This document shows, in pieces, positions 1 to 8,876 of a stretch of DNA of 32,043 nt. The notes beneath the pieces were generated by a model. The model made no database searches and was not told the DNA's origin. It saw only the letters and a program-made list of their open reading frames with translations. Source of the stretch: Sphingomonadaceae bacterium (GTDB taxonomy: Bacteria > Pseudomonadota > Alphaproteobacteria > Sphingomonadales > Sphingomonadaceae); NCBI GenBank assembly GCA_019090585.1, contig JAHRVR010000001.1, positions 1 through 32,043 on the forward strand, read 5' to 3'. The position numbers and the translations under genes are program-made. How positions within the stretch are numbered: position 1 is the stretch's first letter; every line of letters begins with the position of its first letter.

Positions 1-1053
1 GCCTCGCCAGGGCTGCCGACTAAGCAAATCTGCCGCGTCAGATGTCAATTCACGGCGCGGCAAACCTTCGCTTGAAGCCATCTGAAGAAAATGCTGGGCC
101 AGCGCCGCTATATCTTCGGTTCTGTCGCGCAGCGGCGGCATCTGGATTGGCACCACGTTGAGACGATAATAGAGGTCTTCGCGGAACTGCCCCGCCGCGA
201 TCAAAGGTTCCAGATCCTTGTTTGTGGCTGCGATAATCCTGACATCAAGGCGCACCTCATCACGCCCGCCAACACGTCGGATGGATCCCGATTGCAAGGC
301 GCGAAGCAGCCGGGTTTGCGCTTGCATTGGCATGTCGCCGATTTCATCGAGAAACAACGTCCCTCCGGCAGCCTGTTCAAACTTGCCGATATGGCGGGCG
401 ACCGCACCGGTGAACGCGCCCTTTTCGTGCCCAAAAAGCTCACTTTCAATCAAATCGCCCGGAATCGCGGCTGTGTTCACCGCGATGAATGGGCCTGCTT
501 GCCTGTCTCCAAGCTGGTGAATGGCTTCGGCAACAAGCTCCTTGCCGGTGCCTGATTCCCCCAGGATGAGGACGGTAAGATCATTTCGCAGCACCCGCGT
601 AATCATTCGGAACACCGCCTGCATCGCGGCGCTCCTGCCGATCATCGGCATGTCGCCGCCAAGCTGCACGTCTTCGGTCTGCTTCGAAGTGTTTGTTCTC
701 GTCCCAACAGCCTGCCTGACGGTCCTGACGAGTTCCTCTATGTCGAAGGGCTTGGGAAAATACTCAAATGCACCGGTATCTGTCGCGCGAACTGCGGTAT
801 CGAGTGTGTTCTGCGCGGACAGGATCACTATCGGCAAGTCTGGCTGCGCGCGCCGAATCATACCAAGGCTCTCAATTCCGTCTCCGTCGGGAAGCATCAC
901 GTCTGTGACCAAAGCGGAATAGTCGTTACCGGCAAAAAATTCGTCGCGCTCCGCGATCGTCTCGCAATGCGTGACGGAGAGTCCTTCAGCCTCCAGCGCA
1001 GCTGTAATGACAATGGCAATCGAAGGATCGTCTTCAACCAGCAGGATACTCAT
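1..1053 (-). CDS. ntrC: Nitrogen regulation response regulator NtrC (C-terminus cut by window edge)
   Basis: Sigma-54 enhancer-binding response regulator, the partner of NtrB, controlling nitrogen-assimilation genes. It is absent from the ORF track because it is open at the window edge; I translated it by hand to 351 residues. Visible: receiver domain with acidic pair D8/D9, phosphoacceptor D51 and K101; AAA+ domain with Walker A GESGTGKE (about 165-172), the sigma-54 contact loop GAFTGA (about 212-217) and Walker B LFLDEIGDM (about 233-241). The C-terminal part of the AAA+ domain and the DNA-binding HTH lie beyond base 1. The ATG (1053-1051) overlaps the ntrB stop as ATGA, which supports this start and translational coupling. 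The dusB-ntrB-ntrC order is the classic alphaproteobacterial one. An NtrX-type paralogue is less likely given the immediate NtrB partner. Confidence 0.95.
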   Translation of the reverse strand, partial: MSILLVEDDPSIAIVITAALEAEGLSVTHCETIAERDEFFAGNDYSALVTDVMLPDGDGIESLGMIRRAQPDLPIVILSAQNTLDTAVRATDTGAFEYFPKPFDIEELVRTVRQAVGTRTNTSKQTEDVQLGGDMPMIGRSAAMQAVFRMITRVLRNDLTVLILGESGTGKELVAEAIHQLGDRQAGPFIAVNTAAIPGDLIESELFGHEKGAFTGAVARHIGKFEQAAGGTLFLDEIGDMPMQAQTRLLRALQSGSIRRVGGRDEVRLDVRIIAATNKDLEPLIAAGQFREDLYYRLNVVPIQMPPLRDRTEDIAALAQHFLQMASSEGLPRRELTSDAADLLSRQPWRG

Positions 1054-2177
1054 GTGACACCTTCACTTTCACGTGGCTTCCCCTGCCGCGCGGCCGCAAG
1101 TGGCAGATGAACGCGAAAATGTGTGAGGCCCATGTCCTCGTCGCGCTCGTGGCTGATACGCCCGTTCATGTCGCGCACCAGCTTCCTGACCAGGGCCAAG
1201 CCAAGCCCCTGCCCATTTTTCTTTGTGGTCACAAACGGTTCAAACAGATGCTCGCGCAAATTGGCGGGCACGCCCGGACCATTATCGCTAACCCTAATCT
1301 CAACCGACAACCTCACCGATTTTCCGGAATTGGCAGAGCGCAATTGCAAACCACTGGAAAAACGAGTGCGAACGAAAATCTCAGGCGCCGTCTGTCCAGA
1401 GCAGGCTTCCCGTGCATTCGCGAGCAGGTTGATCAGGACCTGAACCAGCCCATCTGGCTCGCCAAGCACTGGCGGGAGTGAGGGATCGAATTCCTCCCGG
1501 ATGGCAACTTCGGTCTCAGTTTCAGATTTCCCCGCCTCCAGCACCGCTATGGCCCTGCGGATGATTTCATGAAGGTTGCACGGCGCCACCGGCAACGTCG
1601 TCTTTCCGCTAAGCAGCTGCATCCGCTCGATAAGCCCTGCAACCCGGTCAACTTCAGACGTGATGAGATCGGTTAAAGCGCGATCCTTGTCTTTCAGCTT
1701 GCGGGCCAAAAGCTGCGCTGCGCCGCGAATGCCGGCCAGCGGGTTCTTGATTTCATGGGCTAGAATCTCAGGCCCGCGCAGCACTGTATCGTCCGCGCTG
1801 CCAGAATCCGCGCCAAAGGCCTCAAGCGCGCCATTGTCCTGCATCGACAACAGCTGCCAGCCCGAAAAATCTGCCACCGGCGCCGCCGTAAGATCAATCC
1901 TGCGATGTCCGAGGCCGACTATAGAAACATCCAGTTCACGCGCGGAAAACGGCGTTTCGCTGTCGCTTAGCTGCTCTATCACCCGCGCCTCGTTGAATGT
2001 GATGAGCTCGGTCAGCGCAAGACCGATCAGACGCCGGGAGCTCTGACCGAAGAATTGCTCTGCAACCGGGTTTACCGAAGCGATACGCATGCCCGGTTGG
2101 AGCAGCACGACGCCGAGAGGAAGACTGGCAAGTTGCCTGCGTGCATCGGGACCGCCATTGCACGGTGCGTTGGTCAT
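1050..2177 (-). CDS. ntrB: Nitrogen regulation sensor histidine kinase NtrB
   Basis: Cytoplasmic sensor kinase/phosphatase that phosphorylates NtrC in response to nitrogen status, normally through PII proteins (family knowledge). There is no membrane segment. Domains: N-terminal PAS (about 15-110), HisKA with H-box HEIKNPLAG (H141), then HATPase with N-box [10 protein letters not shown] (about 249-258), G1 DNGPGVP (about 298-304) and G2 GQGLGLAL (about 322-329). The ORF track begins at 2189, but I prefer the ATG at 2177 (MTNAPC, 375 residues) because it makes an exact ATGA overlap with the dusB stop, matching the ntrB/ntrC junction. All key residues are present. Confidence 0.95.
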   Translation of the reverse strand: MTNAPCNGGPDARRQLASLPLGVVLLQPGMRIASVNPVAEQFFGQSSRRLIGLALTELITFNEARVIEQLSDSETPFSARELDVSIVGLGHRRIDLTAAPVADFSGWQLLSMQDNGALEAFGADSGSADDTVLRGPEILAHEIKNPLAGIRGAAQLLARKLKDKDRALTDLITSEVDRVAGLIERMQLLSGKTTLPVAPCNLHEIIRRAIAVLEAGKSETETEVAIREEFDPSLPPVLGEPDGLVQVLINLLANAREACSGQTAPEIFVRTRFSSGLQLRSANSGKSVRLSVEIRVSDNGPGVPANLREHLFEPFVTTKKNGQGLGLALVRKLVRDMNGRISHERDEDMGLTHFRVHLPLAAARQGKPRESEGVT

Positions 2178-3202
2178 GCCGCCTGGCACTGCCGATAAGG
2201 CGCGTAAAACTCCCCAAGGGCGCGTATCACCTCATCGGCATCGTCGATCACATTAACGCGGTTTCGAAATGCGGCGGAACCGGGGATTCCCTTGGTGTAC
2301 CAGCCAAGGTGCTTACGGGCGATTTTGGTGCCAACTGGCCTGCCATAGTGCGACAGCATCGTCTCGTAATGTTCAGCAAGGATACGATATTGCGCATCCA
2401 TCGATGGATCGGGCAATTGCGTTCCATGGTTGAGCCAGTGCATGACCTGCCCGAGCAACCACGGTTTGCCATAGGCCCCCCGCCCGATCATCAGGCCATC
2501 CGCGCCGGACTGATCCAGCGCGGCGGCGCAATCCTCGATCGAGCAAATGTCACCATTGACGATTACGGGAAGATCGACCGCTTCCTTCACTTTGCGCACA
2601 AACCCCCAGTCAGCATCCCCTTTGTACATCTGGTTACGGGTCCGGCCGTGAACCGTAATCATCTTTGCGCCGATGTCCTGCGCGATCCGGGCCAGTTCCG
2701 GTGCATTAAGCGAAGCATGATCCCAGCCCATCCGCATTTTGACCGTTACCGGAAGATCAACGGCCTTGACCGTCGCTTCAATCAGGCTTGCGGCAAGCTT
2801 GAGGTCTCGCATCAACGCCGAGCCAGCATCGCCATTTGTCACCTTACGGACCGGACAGCCCATATTGATGTCGATAATCGCCGCGCCGCGATCCGCGCTC
2901 AGCTTTGCCGCTTCGGCCATTTGCTCCGGCTCACAGCCAACCAGCTGCATAGAGACCGGGTCTTCGGCCGGGTCCCAGGCTGCTTTCTGGATCGACTGGC
3001 GCGTTTCACGGATGGCAGCAGGACTGGCGATCATCTCTGTGACGTTTAGCCCCGATCCAAACCGCCGGACAAGCCGCCTGAACGGCAGGTCCGTCACCCC
3101 GGTCATGGGCGCAAGCACTACAGGGGCCTCGATTGTAACCGGCCCTACCGAAATTGGTGCCAATGCAGGTGGTTTGGGTAGCGTCATGAAACTACTGGAC
3201 AT
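2174..3202 (-). CDS. dusB: tRNA-dihydrouridine synthase DusB (NifR3-like)
   Basis: FMN-dependent enzyme that reduces uridine to dihydrouridine in the tRNA D-loop. The 342-residue product starts its TIM barrel with [11 protein letters not shown] (about 28-38). The catalytic Cys lies in [16 protein letters not shown] (C116). FMN/tRNA-binding segments [17 protein letters not shown] and [11 protein letters not shown] follow in the expected order. It is the first gene of the dusB-ntrB-ntrC operon, the former nifR3 position. The start is uncertain: the track ATG at 3202 has no clear Shine-Dalgarno site, and a second ATG five codons later (3187, MTLPKP) is as good. A 15-base palindrome sits just upstream of the first ATG. 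Confidence 0.95.
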   Translation of the reverse strand: MSSSFMTLPKPPALAPISVGPVTIEAPVVLAPMTGVTDLPFRRLVRRFGSGLNVTEMIASPAAIRETRQSIQKAAWDPAEDPVSMQLVGCEPEQMAEAAKLSADRGAAIIDINMGCPVRKVTNGDAGSALMRDLKLAASLIEATVKAVDLPVTVKMRMGWDHASLNAPELARIAQDIGAKMITVHGRTRNQMYKGDADWGFVRKVKEAVDLPVIVNGDICSIEDCAAALDQSGADGLMIGRGAYGKPWLLGQVMHWLNHGTQLPDPSMDAQYRILAEHYETMLSHYGRPVGTKIARKHLGWYTKGIPGSAAFRNRVNVIDDADEVIRALGEFYAPYRQCQAA

Positions 3203-3206
3203 CCGT

Positions 3207-3221
3207 GCCTAAAATTTAGGC
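3207..3221. promoter_or_regulatory. Palindrome immediately upstream of dusB (candidate operator)
   Basis: The sequence GCCTAAAATTTAGGC is a perfect inverted repeat with 7-base arms around one central base. It ends 4 bases from the first possible dusB ATG, where a repressor or hairpin could affect initiation of the dusB-ntrB-ntrC transcript. Function is inferred only. Confidence 0.35.
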
Positions 3222-3347
3222 AGTCGCATAGTCGAAGCTCGGCTTTGCGACAAGTCCCTTGCGATCTGGCGGATCGAAACGGCCACCGCGTAAAACAAGG
3301 GCAATGTCCTACTGGATTGACGAGCTTAGCCCCGCTATCGGCACGGC

Positions 3348-4493
3348 ATGAGCGAAGCTGGAGCAACCACCGCGATCATCCTGGCCGCAGGAAGCGGAAC
3401 GCGCGTGGGTGGAGACGTGCCCAAACAGTTCCGGTCGATCCGGGGCCGCAGCCTTATTGCGCATTGCTATGATGCCTTTCGCTCACACCCGGCGATTGAT
3501 GAAATTGTGATCGTCATAGCCGAAGGGCAGGAAGAAATGGCCGGCATGGCGCTGGGTGATCGCCCCCTGCCCCGCTTTATCACCGGAGGGGCATCGCGCC
3601 GGCAATCGGTTCAAAACGCGCTGGCGGCGCTGAAATCGGAGGGCCGAACAGACCGGGTATTGATTCACGATGCCGCCCGCCCTTTCCTTTCCTCGGCGGT
3701 CATTGCGCGCCTGCTCAGCGCACTGGATGCCGCGGACGGGGCAATCCCGGCATTGCCTGTGGTCGATACAATCGCACGTGATGACGCAGGAATGCTGGGT
3801 GATACAGCTGCGCGCGATACCCTTCGCAGAATCCAGACGCCGCAGGCGTTTCACTTCGCTGCGATCCTTGCAGCGCATGACCGCTGGCCCAGCACTGCCG
3901 AGGCGACGGACGATGCGCAGATGCTGCATGCAGTTGGCAAAAATGTCGCTCTGGTCGAAGGAGACGAAGCCTTGAAAAAGCTCACTTTCCCGGAGGATTT
4001 CGAGGCGAGTCTTCCGCCTGTCCGCGTTGGCTCGGGCTATGATGTGCACCAGCTATCAGACGGCGAGGAACTGTGGCTTTGCGGCATTCGCATTGATCAT
4101 GATCGCGGTCTTGCCGGGCACAGCGATGCCGATGTCGCCATCCATGCGTTGGTGGATGCCATTCTTGGTGCAGTCGGGGCCGGCGACATAGGAGAGCATT
4201 TCCCGCCATCGGATACACAGTGGCGCGGGGCATCATCAGATCGCTTTCTTTTGCGCGCGATGCAGCTCGCCTCTGAAGCGGGCTACGGACTGGGCAATGC
4301 GGATGTTACGATTGTATGCGAAGCCCCCAAGCTTGCCCCCTATCGCGATGCCATGCGCGCAAAACTGGCCCAGATTCTGGGCGTTGACATCGGCGCGGTA
4401 AGCGTGAAGGCCACCACAACTGAAAAGCTTGGCTTTACGGGGCGCGCCGAAGGCATCGCCGCGCAGGCCATTGTCAGCCTCGTCAGGAATTGA
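3348..4493 (+). CDS. ispDF: Bifunctional IspD/IspF enzyme (2-C-methyl-D-erythritol 4-phosphate cytidylyltransferase / 2,4-cyclodiphosphate synthase)
   Basis: Carries out two non-consecutive steps of the MEP pathway to IPP/DMAPP: IspD makes CDP-methylerythritol and IspF cyclises its phosphorylated form. The 381-residue fusion has IspD in about 1-220: nucleotide-binding AIILAAGSGTRVGG, PKQF, IHDAARPF, and the terminal EDFE. IspF occupies about 225-381: metal ligands in GYDVHQL (D232, H234) and AIHAL (H266), GHSDADV, EAPKLAPYRDAM, KATTTEKLGFTGR. Fused ispDF is common in alphaproteobacteria. It starts at ATG and is divergent from dusB with about 145 bases between them. The fusion is seen directly in one uninterrupted frame. 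Confidence 0.97.
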   Translation: MSEAGATTAIILAAGSGTRVGGDVPKQFRSIRGRSLIAHCYDAFRSHPAIDEIVIVIAEGQEEMAGMALGDRPLPRFITGGASRRQSVQNALAALKSEGRTDRVLIHDAARPFLSSAVIARLLSALDAADGAIPALPVVDTIARDDAGMLGDTAARDTLRRIQTPQAFHFAAILAAHDRWPSTAEATDDAQMLHAVGKNVALVEGDEALKKLTFPEDFEASLPPVRVGSGYDVHQLSDGEELWLCGIRIDHDRGLAGHSDADVAIHALVDAILGAVGAGDIGEHFPPSDTQWRGASSDRFLLRAMQLASEAGYGLGNADVTIVCEAPKLAPYRDAMRAKLAQILGVDIGAVSVKATTTEKLGFTGRAEGIAAQAIVSLVRN

Positions 4494-4606
4494 GAAGAAC
4501 GATGCACAAATTGGCCTGCCATGTGGCTTGCACGCTTGTTACGCAGCCGCGCAGTGTTCTGCCCGCCCAGCGACACATATCTTTCTAACGGCAAAGAGTG
4601 ATAGCA

Positions 4607-5101
4607 ATGGAAAGCATGTTGCCAGATGACGTCATTGCCCTTGCCCGGCGCGTCATAGAGGAAAATGCCAAAAAGGGTCGGCGCGTCGCTCTTGCGGAAA
4701 GCTGCACAGGCGGCCTGGTAAGCGCTGCTCTGACCGAAATACCCGGTTCATCATCGGTGCTCGACCGCGGTTTCGTGACGTATTCCAACGAATCGAAGCA
4801 GGAAGTCCTCGGCGTGCAACCGGACATCATCGACGCTTTTGGCGCGGTCTCGGCAGCAACCGCCTGGTCCATGGCACAAGGCGCGATCAAGCACAGCGGC
4901 GCTGATGTTGCGGTTGCCATAAGCGGCGTGGCCGGACCGGAAGGCGGCACTGATCTCAAGCCGGTGGGAACGGTTGTTTTCGCATGGGCTGAACGCGGCA
5001 ATGACAAAGTCAATGCAGACGAACAGCTATTGAACGGATCAAACCGCGCCGAAATTCGCCATCAGGCGACGCTCGTCGCACTTGAGCTGCTCTTGCCGTA
5101 A
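4607..5101 (+). CDS. pncC: CinA C-terminal-type nicotinamide-nucleotide amidohydrolase
   Basis: Stand-alone CinA C-terminal domain enzyme that deamidates NMN to nicotinic acid mononucleotide, recycling pyridine nucleotides (family knowledge). The 164-residue product carries the family landmarks: AESCTGGLVSAALTEIPGSS near the N-terminus, VTYSNESKQEVLGV, and ISGVAGPEGGTDLKPVGTV. The track starts at GTG 4598; I prefer the ATG at 4607, which has AAAGAG at a workable distance. It follows ispDF by about 110 bases on the same strand and may share its transcript. Its last 40 bases overlap the end of the convergent Coq10-like gene. Confidence 0.9.
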   Translation: MESMLPDDVIALARRVIEENAKKGRRVALAESCTGGLVSAALTEIPGSSSVLDRGFVTYSNESKQEVLGVQPDIIDAFGAVSAATAWSMAQGAIKHSGADVAVAISGVAGPEGGTDLKPVGTVVFAWAERGNDKVNADEQLLNGSNRAEIRHQATLVALELLLP

Positions 5102-5523
5102 AGTTCTTCTGCACGCTCCTCGAACGCGGCAACCATCTTGCGGAATGCCTTGTCGAAATACTGCCCGGCTAGCTTCTCGAACAGGGGGTTGCGGAACTCG
5201 AATTCGACACGGAAATCCACTTCGCACCGATCGGGCCCCAGCGCGCGGAACGTCCAGTGATTGTCGAGATCTGTTAGCGGACCGTCGAGGTAATGGACGC
5301 GGATATTCTCAGGCCGTCGTTTTTCGACCCGCGATGTGAATTTCTCGCGCAGCGCCTTGAAGCCCACCAGCATGTCGGCAACCATTTCGCTTTGCGAGTC
5401 CGATTTCACGCGCGTGGCAACTACCCACGGCAGAAATTCTTCATATCGCCCAACATCAGCGACCAGATCGAACATCTTCTCTGCGCTGTACGGCATTTCG
5501 CACGTTTCGTGGATGCCGGGCAT
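5062..5523 (-). CDS. Coq10/RatA-type START-domain protein (ubiquinone-binding family)
   Basis: A 153-residue protein of the polyketide cyclase/START (SRPBCC) superfamily, Coq10-like branch. Family members bind ubiquinone or similar lipids and assist respiration; the E. coli homologue is named RatA. Landmarks: MPYSAEKMFDLVADVGRYEEFLPW at the N-terminus (strand-helix start typical of the family), the central VGFKALREKFTSRV, and the C-terminal helix region FEKLAGQYFDKAF. The start codon overlaps the lipA stop by one base (TGATG), so the two are translationally coupled. The lipA-coq10 pairing is frequent in alphaproteobacteria. The 3' end overlaps the convergent pncC by 40 bases. Confidence 0.88.
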   Translation of the reverse strand: MPGIHETCEMPYSAEKMFDLVADVGRYEEFLPWVVATRVKSDSQSEMVADMLVGFKALREKFTSRVEKRRPENIRVHYLDGPLTDLDNHWTFRALGPDRCEVDFRVEFEFRNPLFEKLAGQYFDKAFRKMVAAFEERAEELYGKSSSSATSVA

Positions 5524-6449
5524 CAGGCGCCTGCTTTTGCCAGTTTGGCTTCCCGCGCGGCGCGCATTACGCGAAAGTCATCACCGGCATGATAGCTGGA
5601 CCGGGTAAGCGGTGACGAAGCCACCTGAAGGAAGCCCTTGGCCCGGGCAATCGCGCCATAGGCATCGAATACCTGCGGCGTCACGAATTCGGCAACTGCG
5701 GTATGTTTGGGAGTCGGACGCAGGTACTGGCCCATCGTGAGAAAATCGATATCGACACAGCGCATATCGTCCATCACCTGATGAATTTCGAGCCGTTCCT
5801 CGCCAAGCCCTAGCATGACGCCGGATTTGGTGAATATCGACGGGTCGTGCCGCTTGACCTGCTCAAGCAGCCGCAGCGATGCGTAATAACGCGCACCGGG
5901 CCGAATTGTGGGATAGAGCCGCGGCACCGTTTCCATATTGTGGTTGAAAACATCGGGCCCGGCCGCAACGATCGCCTCTACGGCCCGCTCCATCTTGCCC
6001 CTGAAATCGGGAGTAAGGATTTCAATCGTCGTCGCCGGTGTTGTCCGCCGCAAAGATTGGATAACCTTGACGAACTGGTCCGCGCCGCCATCGGGCAGAT
6101 CGTCGCGGTCGACCGAAGTGATGACGATGTGCTCAAGGCCAAGCTGCGCAGCCGCCTCGGCGACATGATCGGGCTCTTGACCATCCACTTTACCCGGCAT
6201 GCCCGTCTTCACGTTGCAAAAGGCACAGGCGCGCGTGCAGGTATCGCCCAAAATCATCACCGTGGCATGTTTGTTCTGCCAGCATTCGCCAATATTGGGG
6301 CACGCGGCTTCTTCGCACACGGTGTTGAGATTGAGCTTGCGCATCAATTCACGGGTTTCGGCAAATGCCTTTGACGTTGGCGCACGAACGCGAATCCAGT
6401 CTGGCTTGCGTTGCGGCGTTGGATTCGAAGATGCAGAAAGATCGTTCAT
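5523..6449 (-). CDS. lipA: Lipoyl synthase LipA
   Basis: Radical-SAM enzyme that inserts two sulfurs into octanoyl-lysine to form the lipoyl cofactor. The 308-residue product has both iron-sulfur clusters: auxiliary cluster [12 protein letters not shown] (C45, C50, C56) and radical-SAM CTRACAFC (C71, C75, C78). The C-terminal RSSYHAG supplies the Ser ligand of the auxiliary cluster. [10 protein letters not shown] and MLGLGEE motifs are also present. It is the first gene of a lipA-coq10 pair and divergent from the carbonic anhydrase. A substrate for its product is encoded nearby: the lipoyl domain on PdhB at 20948-22339. Confidence 0.97.
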   Translation of the reverse strand: MNDLSASSNPTPQRKPDWIRVRAPTSKAFAETRELMRKLNLNTVCEEAACPNIGECWQNKHATVMILGDTCTRACAFCNVKTGMPGKVDGQEPDHVAEAAAQLGLEHIVITSVDRDDLPDGGADQFVKVIQSLRRTTPATTIEILTPDFRGKMERAVEAIVAAGPDVFNHNMETVPRLYPTIRPGARYYASLRLLEQVKRHDPSIFTKSGVMLGLGEERLEIHQVMDDMRCVDIDFLTMGQYLRPTPKHTAVAEFVTPQVFDAYGAIARAKGFLQVASSPLTRSSYHAGDDFRVMRAAREAKLAKAGA

Positions 6450-6502
6450 GCTGCCCAGATAGTGTCATGCGTGCAAGCTTGCCAGTCTCAATTCTGACCG
6501 CC

Positions 6503-7168
6503 ATGAAACAGCGGATGACTGATACCGAATCGCAAGACCCCGACAAGCTGATCGAGGGCTATCGTCGTTTCCGAAAAAGCGGGTGGAATCCCCACCGGGA
6601 GCGCTGGAAAGAATTGCGCGACGGCCAGCAGCCGGACCTGATGATCATCGCCTGTTCTGATAGCCGCGTCGATCCATCGCAGATATTTGACGTCGCACCC
6701 GGTGAGATGTTCGTTGTCCGCAATGTTGCCGCGCTTGTCCCACCTTTCGAGACGAGCCCCGGACACCACGGCGTTTCTGCAGCGCTCGAATTTGCGGTCC
6801 AGGTCCTGAAGGTCAAAGAGATCATGGTAATGGGCCATGGCATGTGCGGGGGCTGCAAGGTTGCCTTGACGCGCGAATTGCATGGAACGGTGCCAGGCGA
6901 AGGCGGTTTCATCGCCGACTGGATTGGCCTTCTGGACGAAGCGCGCGATCCCATTGCCAACGAAATGGGGACGGTTGGACGCAATGCGGAACGCGCCATG
7001 GAGCTGGCAGCCGTTCAGGTTAGCCTCGACAATTTGCGCACTTTCCCGTGCATCCGCAGGAAGCTCAAAGATGGTGAGTTACGGCTGCGCGGCTCTTTCT
7101 TCGCGATTTCGGACGGCGCTCTTCACATCATGGATGACGAAAGCGGGGCCTTCGCCCCTGTCCGCTAA
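6503..7168 (+). CDS. Beta-class carbonic anhydrase
   Basis: Zinc enzyme interconverting CO2 and bicarbonate. Zinc ligands are visible as ACSDSRVDP (C51, with the D53/R55 dyad) and MGHGMCGGC (H112, C115). RNVAALVPP and HHGVSAALEFAV match the beta-class fold. The track ORF starts at 6365, but its first 46 residues do not resemble the family and overlap the divergent lipA start, so I prefer ATG 6503 (MKQRM) or 6515 (MTDTES). The product is about 217-221 residues, normal for the class. A SulP-associated role is not indicated because no transporter is nearby. Confidence 0.93.
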   Translation: MKQRMTDTESQDPDKLIEGYRRFRKSGWNPHRERWKELRDGQQPDLMIIACSDSRVDPSQIFDVAPGEMFVVRNVAALVPPFETSPGHHGVSAALEFAVQVLKVKEIMVMGHGMCGGCKVALTRELHGTVPGEGGFIADWIGLLDEARDPIANEMGTVGRNAERAMELAAVQVSLDNLRTFPCIRRKLKDGELRLRGSFFAISDGALHIMDDESGAFAPVR

Positions 7169-7188
7169 ACACACAGCTGCAATAAAAT

Positions 7189-7211
7189 GGGGCGGCAATC
7201 GCTGCCGCCCC
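7189..7211 (-). terminator. Intrinsic terminator of the TPR-like gene
   Basis: A hairpin with perfect 9-base arms GGGGCGGCA/TGCCGCCCC and a 5-base loop. Reading the minus strand, it is followed directly by ATTTTATT, the U-tract expected for termination of the gene ending at 7238. On the plus strand no T-run follows, so it would work poorly for the carbonic anhydrase gene. Confidence 0.75.
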
Positions 7212-7237
7212 AATCGTTGGTGTAGGCTCGGAATTTG

Positions 7238-8578
7238 CTAGTTTGGTGCGGGCACCGGCGTAGCATCCGCAGCCGGCTCAGGCACCGCCTTGCTGGCAGC
7301 ATAAGCAGACCAGAGCTCCGCGATCGGTTTGCGCAGCCCCGTAACCTTGCCGAAGGTTGCCTGCGCATCGGCATAATTGCCCTGATCAAACTGGGTGATC
7401 CCAAGCCGCGTCAGCGCCCTTCCCGTATCGACGCCAGGCTTTGTCAGCGCGATAGCGTAGAGCTGCGCCGCAGCGGCCGCGTCTCCATAGCTGAGCAGAG
7501 CATCGGCAGCACCGGACACCATGCCCTCCTTTGCACTGGGATTGCGCGCATCAGCCGCATACCTCTTCAAAGAGGCCTTGTCGGCTCGAATACGCCCGGA
7601 TGCCTGCGCCTTTGCGTCAGAAACAAACGTGTCGGCTTCGCTCAACATTCCAGCAGCAAGGCCAGCATTGATCACGTCAAGCACCTCTCCGGGCAATCGG
7701 CGTGGATCGGCGGCCTGTATATACTCAACATAGTCACGCTGCTCTACATAGCTTTTCGAACGCCCCATCAAGCGCATGAGATCAAGCGTTTCCTTCGAAC
7801 CGAAATCACCCGTTTCGCGCAGGACGGTCACAGCCACGCCAATATTCTGCGGGCTGGGGTAGTCGGTTATGAGCATTGTGCCAAACCGGGTTGACCATCC
7901 GGCATTCTTCGATTTGAAGGCGGCGGTAAGCGCGCGGCGATACCAACGCACAGGGGCAAGCGTGCCCGAGATCTTGCTTTGGTTTATCGCAGATTCGAAG
8001 GCGCTCAGCCCCAGATCCACCTGATTCGAAGCCATGTAGGATTCGGCCAGAAAGACCAGATTCGTGCTATCGGAACCGCCAGCCTGAACCAGGGGCGCCA
8101 GGTAATAGATCGCGTCTGCGTAATCTTTCGCCTGATAGGCAAGCTGGCCAGCAGCCGATTGCAACTGGGCACCCATTGCCGGGGTTGTCTTACCACTCGA
8201 TAGCATTGTCTTGATGCCCATGCGCTGTCTCGCTGGGTCCTTGGCCTTACCGCCAAGGGTCAAGGCCAGCGAACCGGCCATGAAACGATCGTCTTCCTTT
8301 TCTACGGCGGCAAAGGCGGCATCAACGGCAGCCGCGGCGGCGGCGATTGATTGCGCATCGCCAGCAGTAACTGCATTCACAGCTTTCTGCGCAGGCTGCG
8401 CAGCGGCAATGAAGCCCTTCGAATAACTGAGCTTCGGAGCCTTCTTCTTTTTCTTCTTCGCTGCGACTGCAGCGTCTGGCGCGGCGGCGCCGCTCACCAC
8501 AACGCCAAGCGCCAATGCCGCGGCCAGTGCCGCGCGCGTAGTAAAACGGCCTGACCTGGCCCCTGCAATACACTTCAT
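7238..8578 (-). CDS. Secreted tetratricopeptide-like repeat protein, function unknown
   Basis: 446 residues. A Sec signal peptide is likely at 1-40: basic start with RFTTRAALAAALALGVVVSG, then AxA-type sites. Immediately after it is a run of six lysines. The rest is helical and Ala-rich with TPR-like repeats, for example QLAYQAKDYADAIYYLAPLV, VFLAESYMASNQVDLGLSAF and RLGITQFDQGNYADAQATFG, the last in a C-terminal TPR. This suggests a periplasmic scaffold; I do not recognise a specific function. A GAGGAG Shine-Dalgarno site precedes the ATG, and an intrinsic terminator follows. The gene is monocistronic, divergent from gyrA and convergent with the carbonic anhydrase. Similar proteins occur in sphingomonads as hypotheticals (recollection). 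Confidence 0.8.
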   Translation of the reverse strand: MKCIAGARSGRFTTRAALAAALALGVVVSGAAAPDAAVAAKKKKKKAPKLSYSKGFIAAAQPAQKAVNAVTAGDAQSIAAAAAAVDAAFAAVEKEDDRFMAGSLALTLGGKAKDPARQRMGIKTMLSSGKTTPAMGAQLQSAAGQLAYQAKDYADAIYYLAPLVQAGGSDSTNLVFLAESYMASNQVDLGLSAFESAINQSKISGTLAPVRWYRRALTAAFKSKNAGWSTRFGTMLITDYPSPQNIGVAVTVLRETGDFGSKETLDLMRLMGRSKSYVEQRDYVEYIQAADPRRLPGEVLDVINAGLAAGMLSEADTFVSDAKAQASGRIRADKASLKRYAADARNPSAKEGMVSGAADALLSYGDAAAAAQLYAIALTKPGVDTGRALTRLGITQFDQGNYADAQATFGKVTGLRKPIAELWSAYAASKAVPEPAADATPVPAPN

Positions 8579-8876
8579 ATACGATGTCTCCTCGAATTCA
8601 CTCCAGCGACAGTTATCGACTGTCCTGGCCGCCCAAAACCGTTCCCAATGCTACTGGCGTCGATTTCATGGCAATGCAACAGCTGTGACTATAGATCATC
8701 GCTACTGAACCTTGATTGAATGCGCCGTCACAGCGCAATTCAGGTTGCCGACCAAGAATGTGGAAAAAAGGCAGAAAACGGGCCGATTCAGAGGGGCTTG
8801 TCTGGTATTGGAGCGCGCCATCGCCTAAGTTGTGCGAGTACGATCTGAAACACAATAAAGAGAACGAAAACCCGGC
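8579..8876. other. Divergent intergenic region between the TPR-like gene and gyrA
   Basis: About 300 bases that should hold both promoters. I see an imperfect inverted repeat at about 8603-8628 (CCAG/GACAG against CTGTC/CTGG with a one-base bulge) upstream of the TPR-like gene. I see no confident sigma-70 promoter. The short ORFs across it are shadows. Confidence 0.5.

Noticed and set aside
2141-3049. 302-codon plus-strand ORF opposite dusB
   Set aside because: Antisense shadow of dusB, which has all its family motifs.
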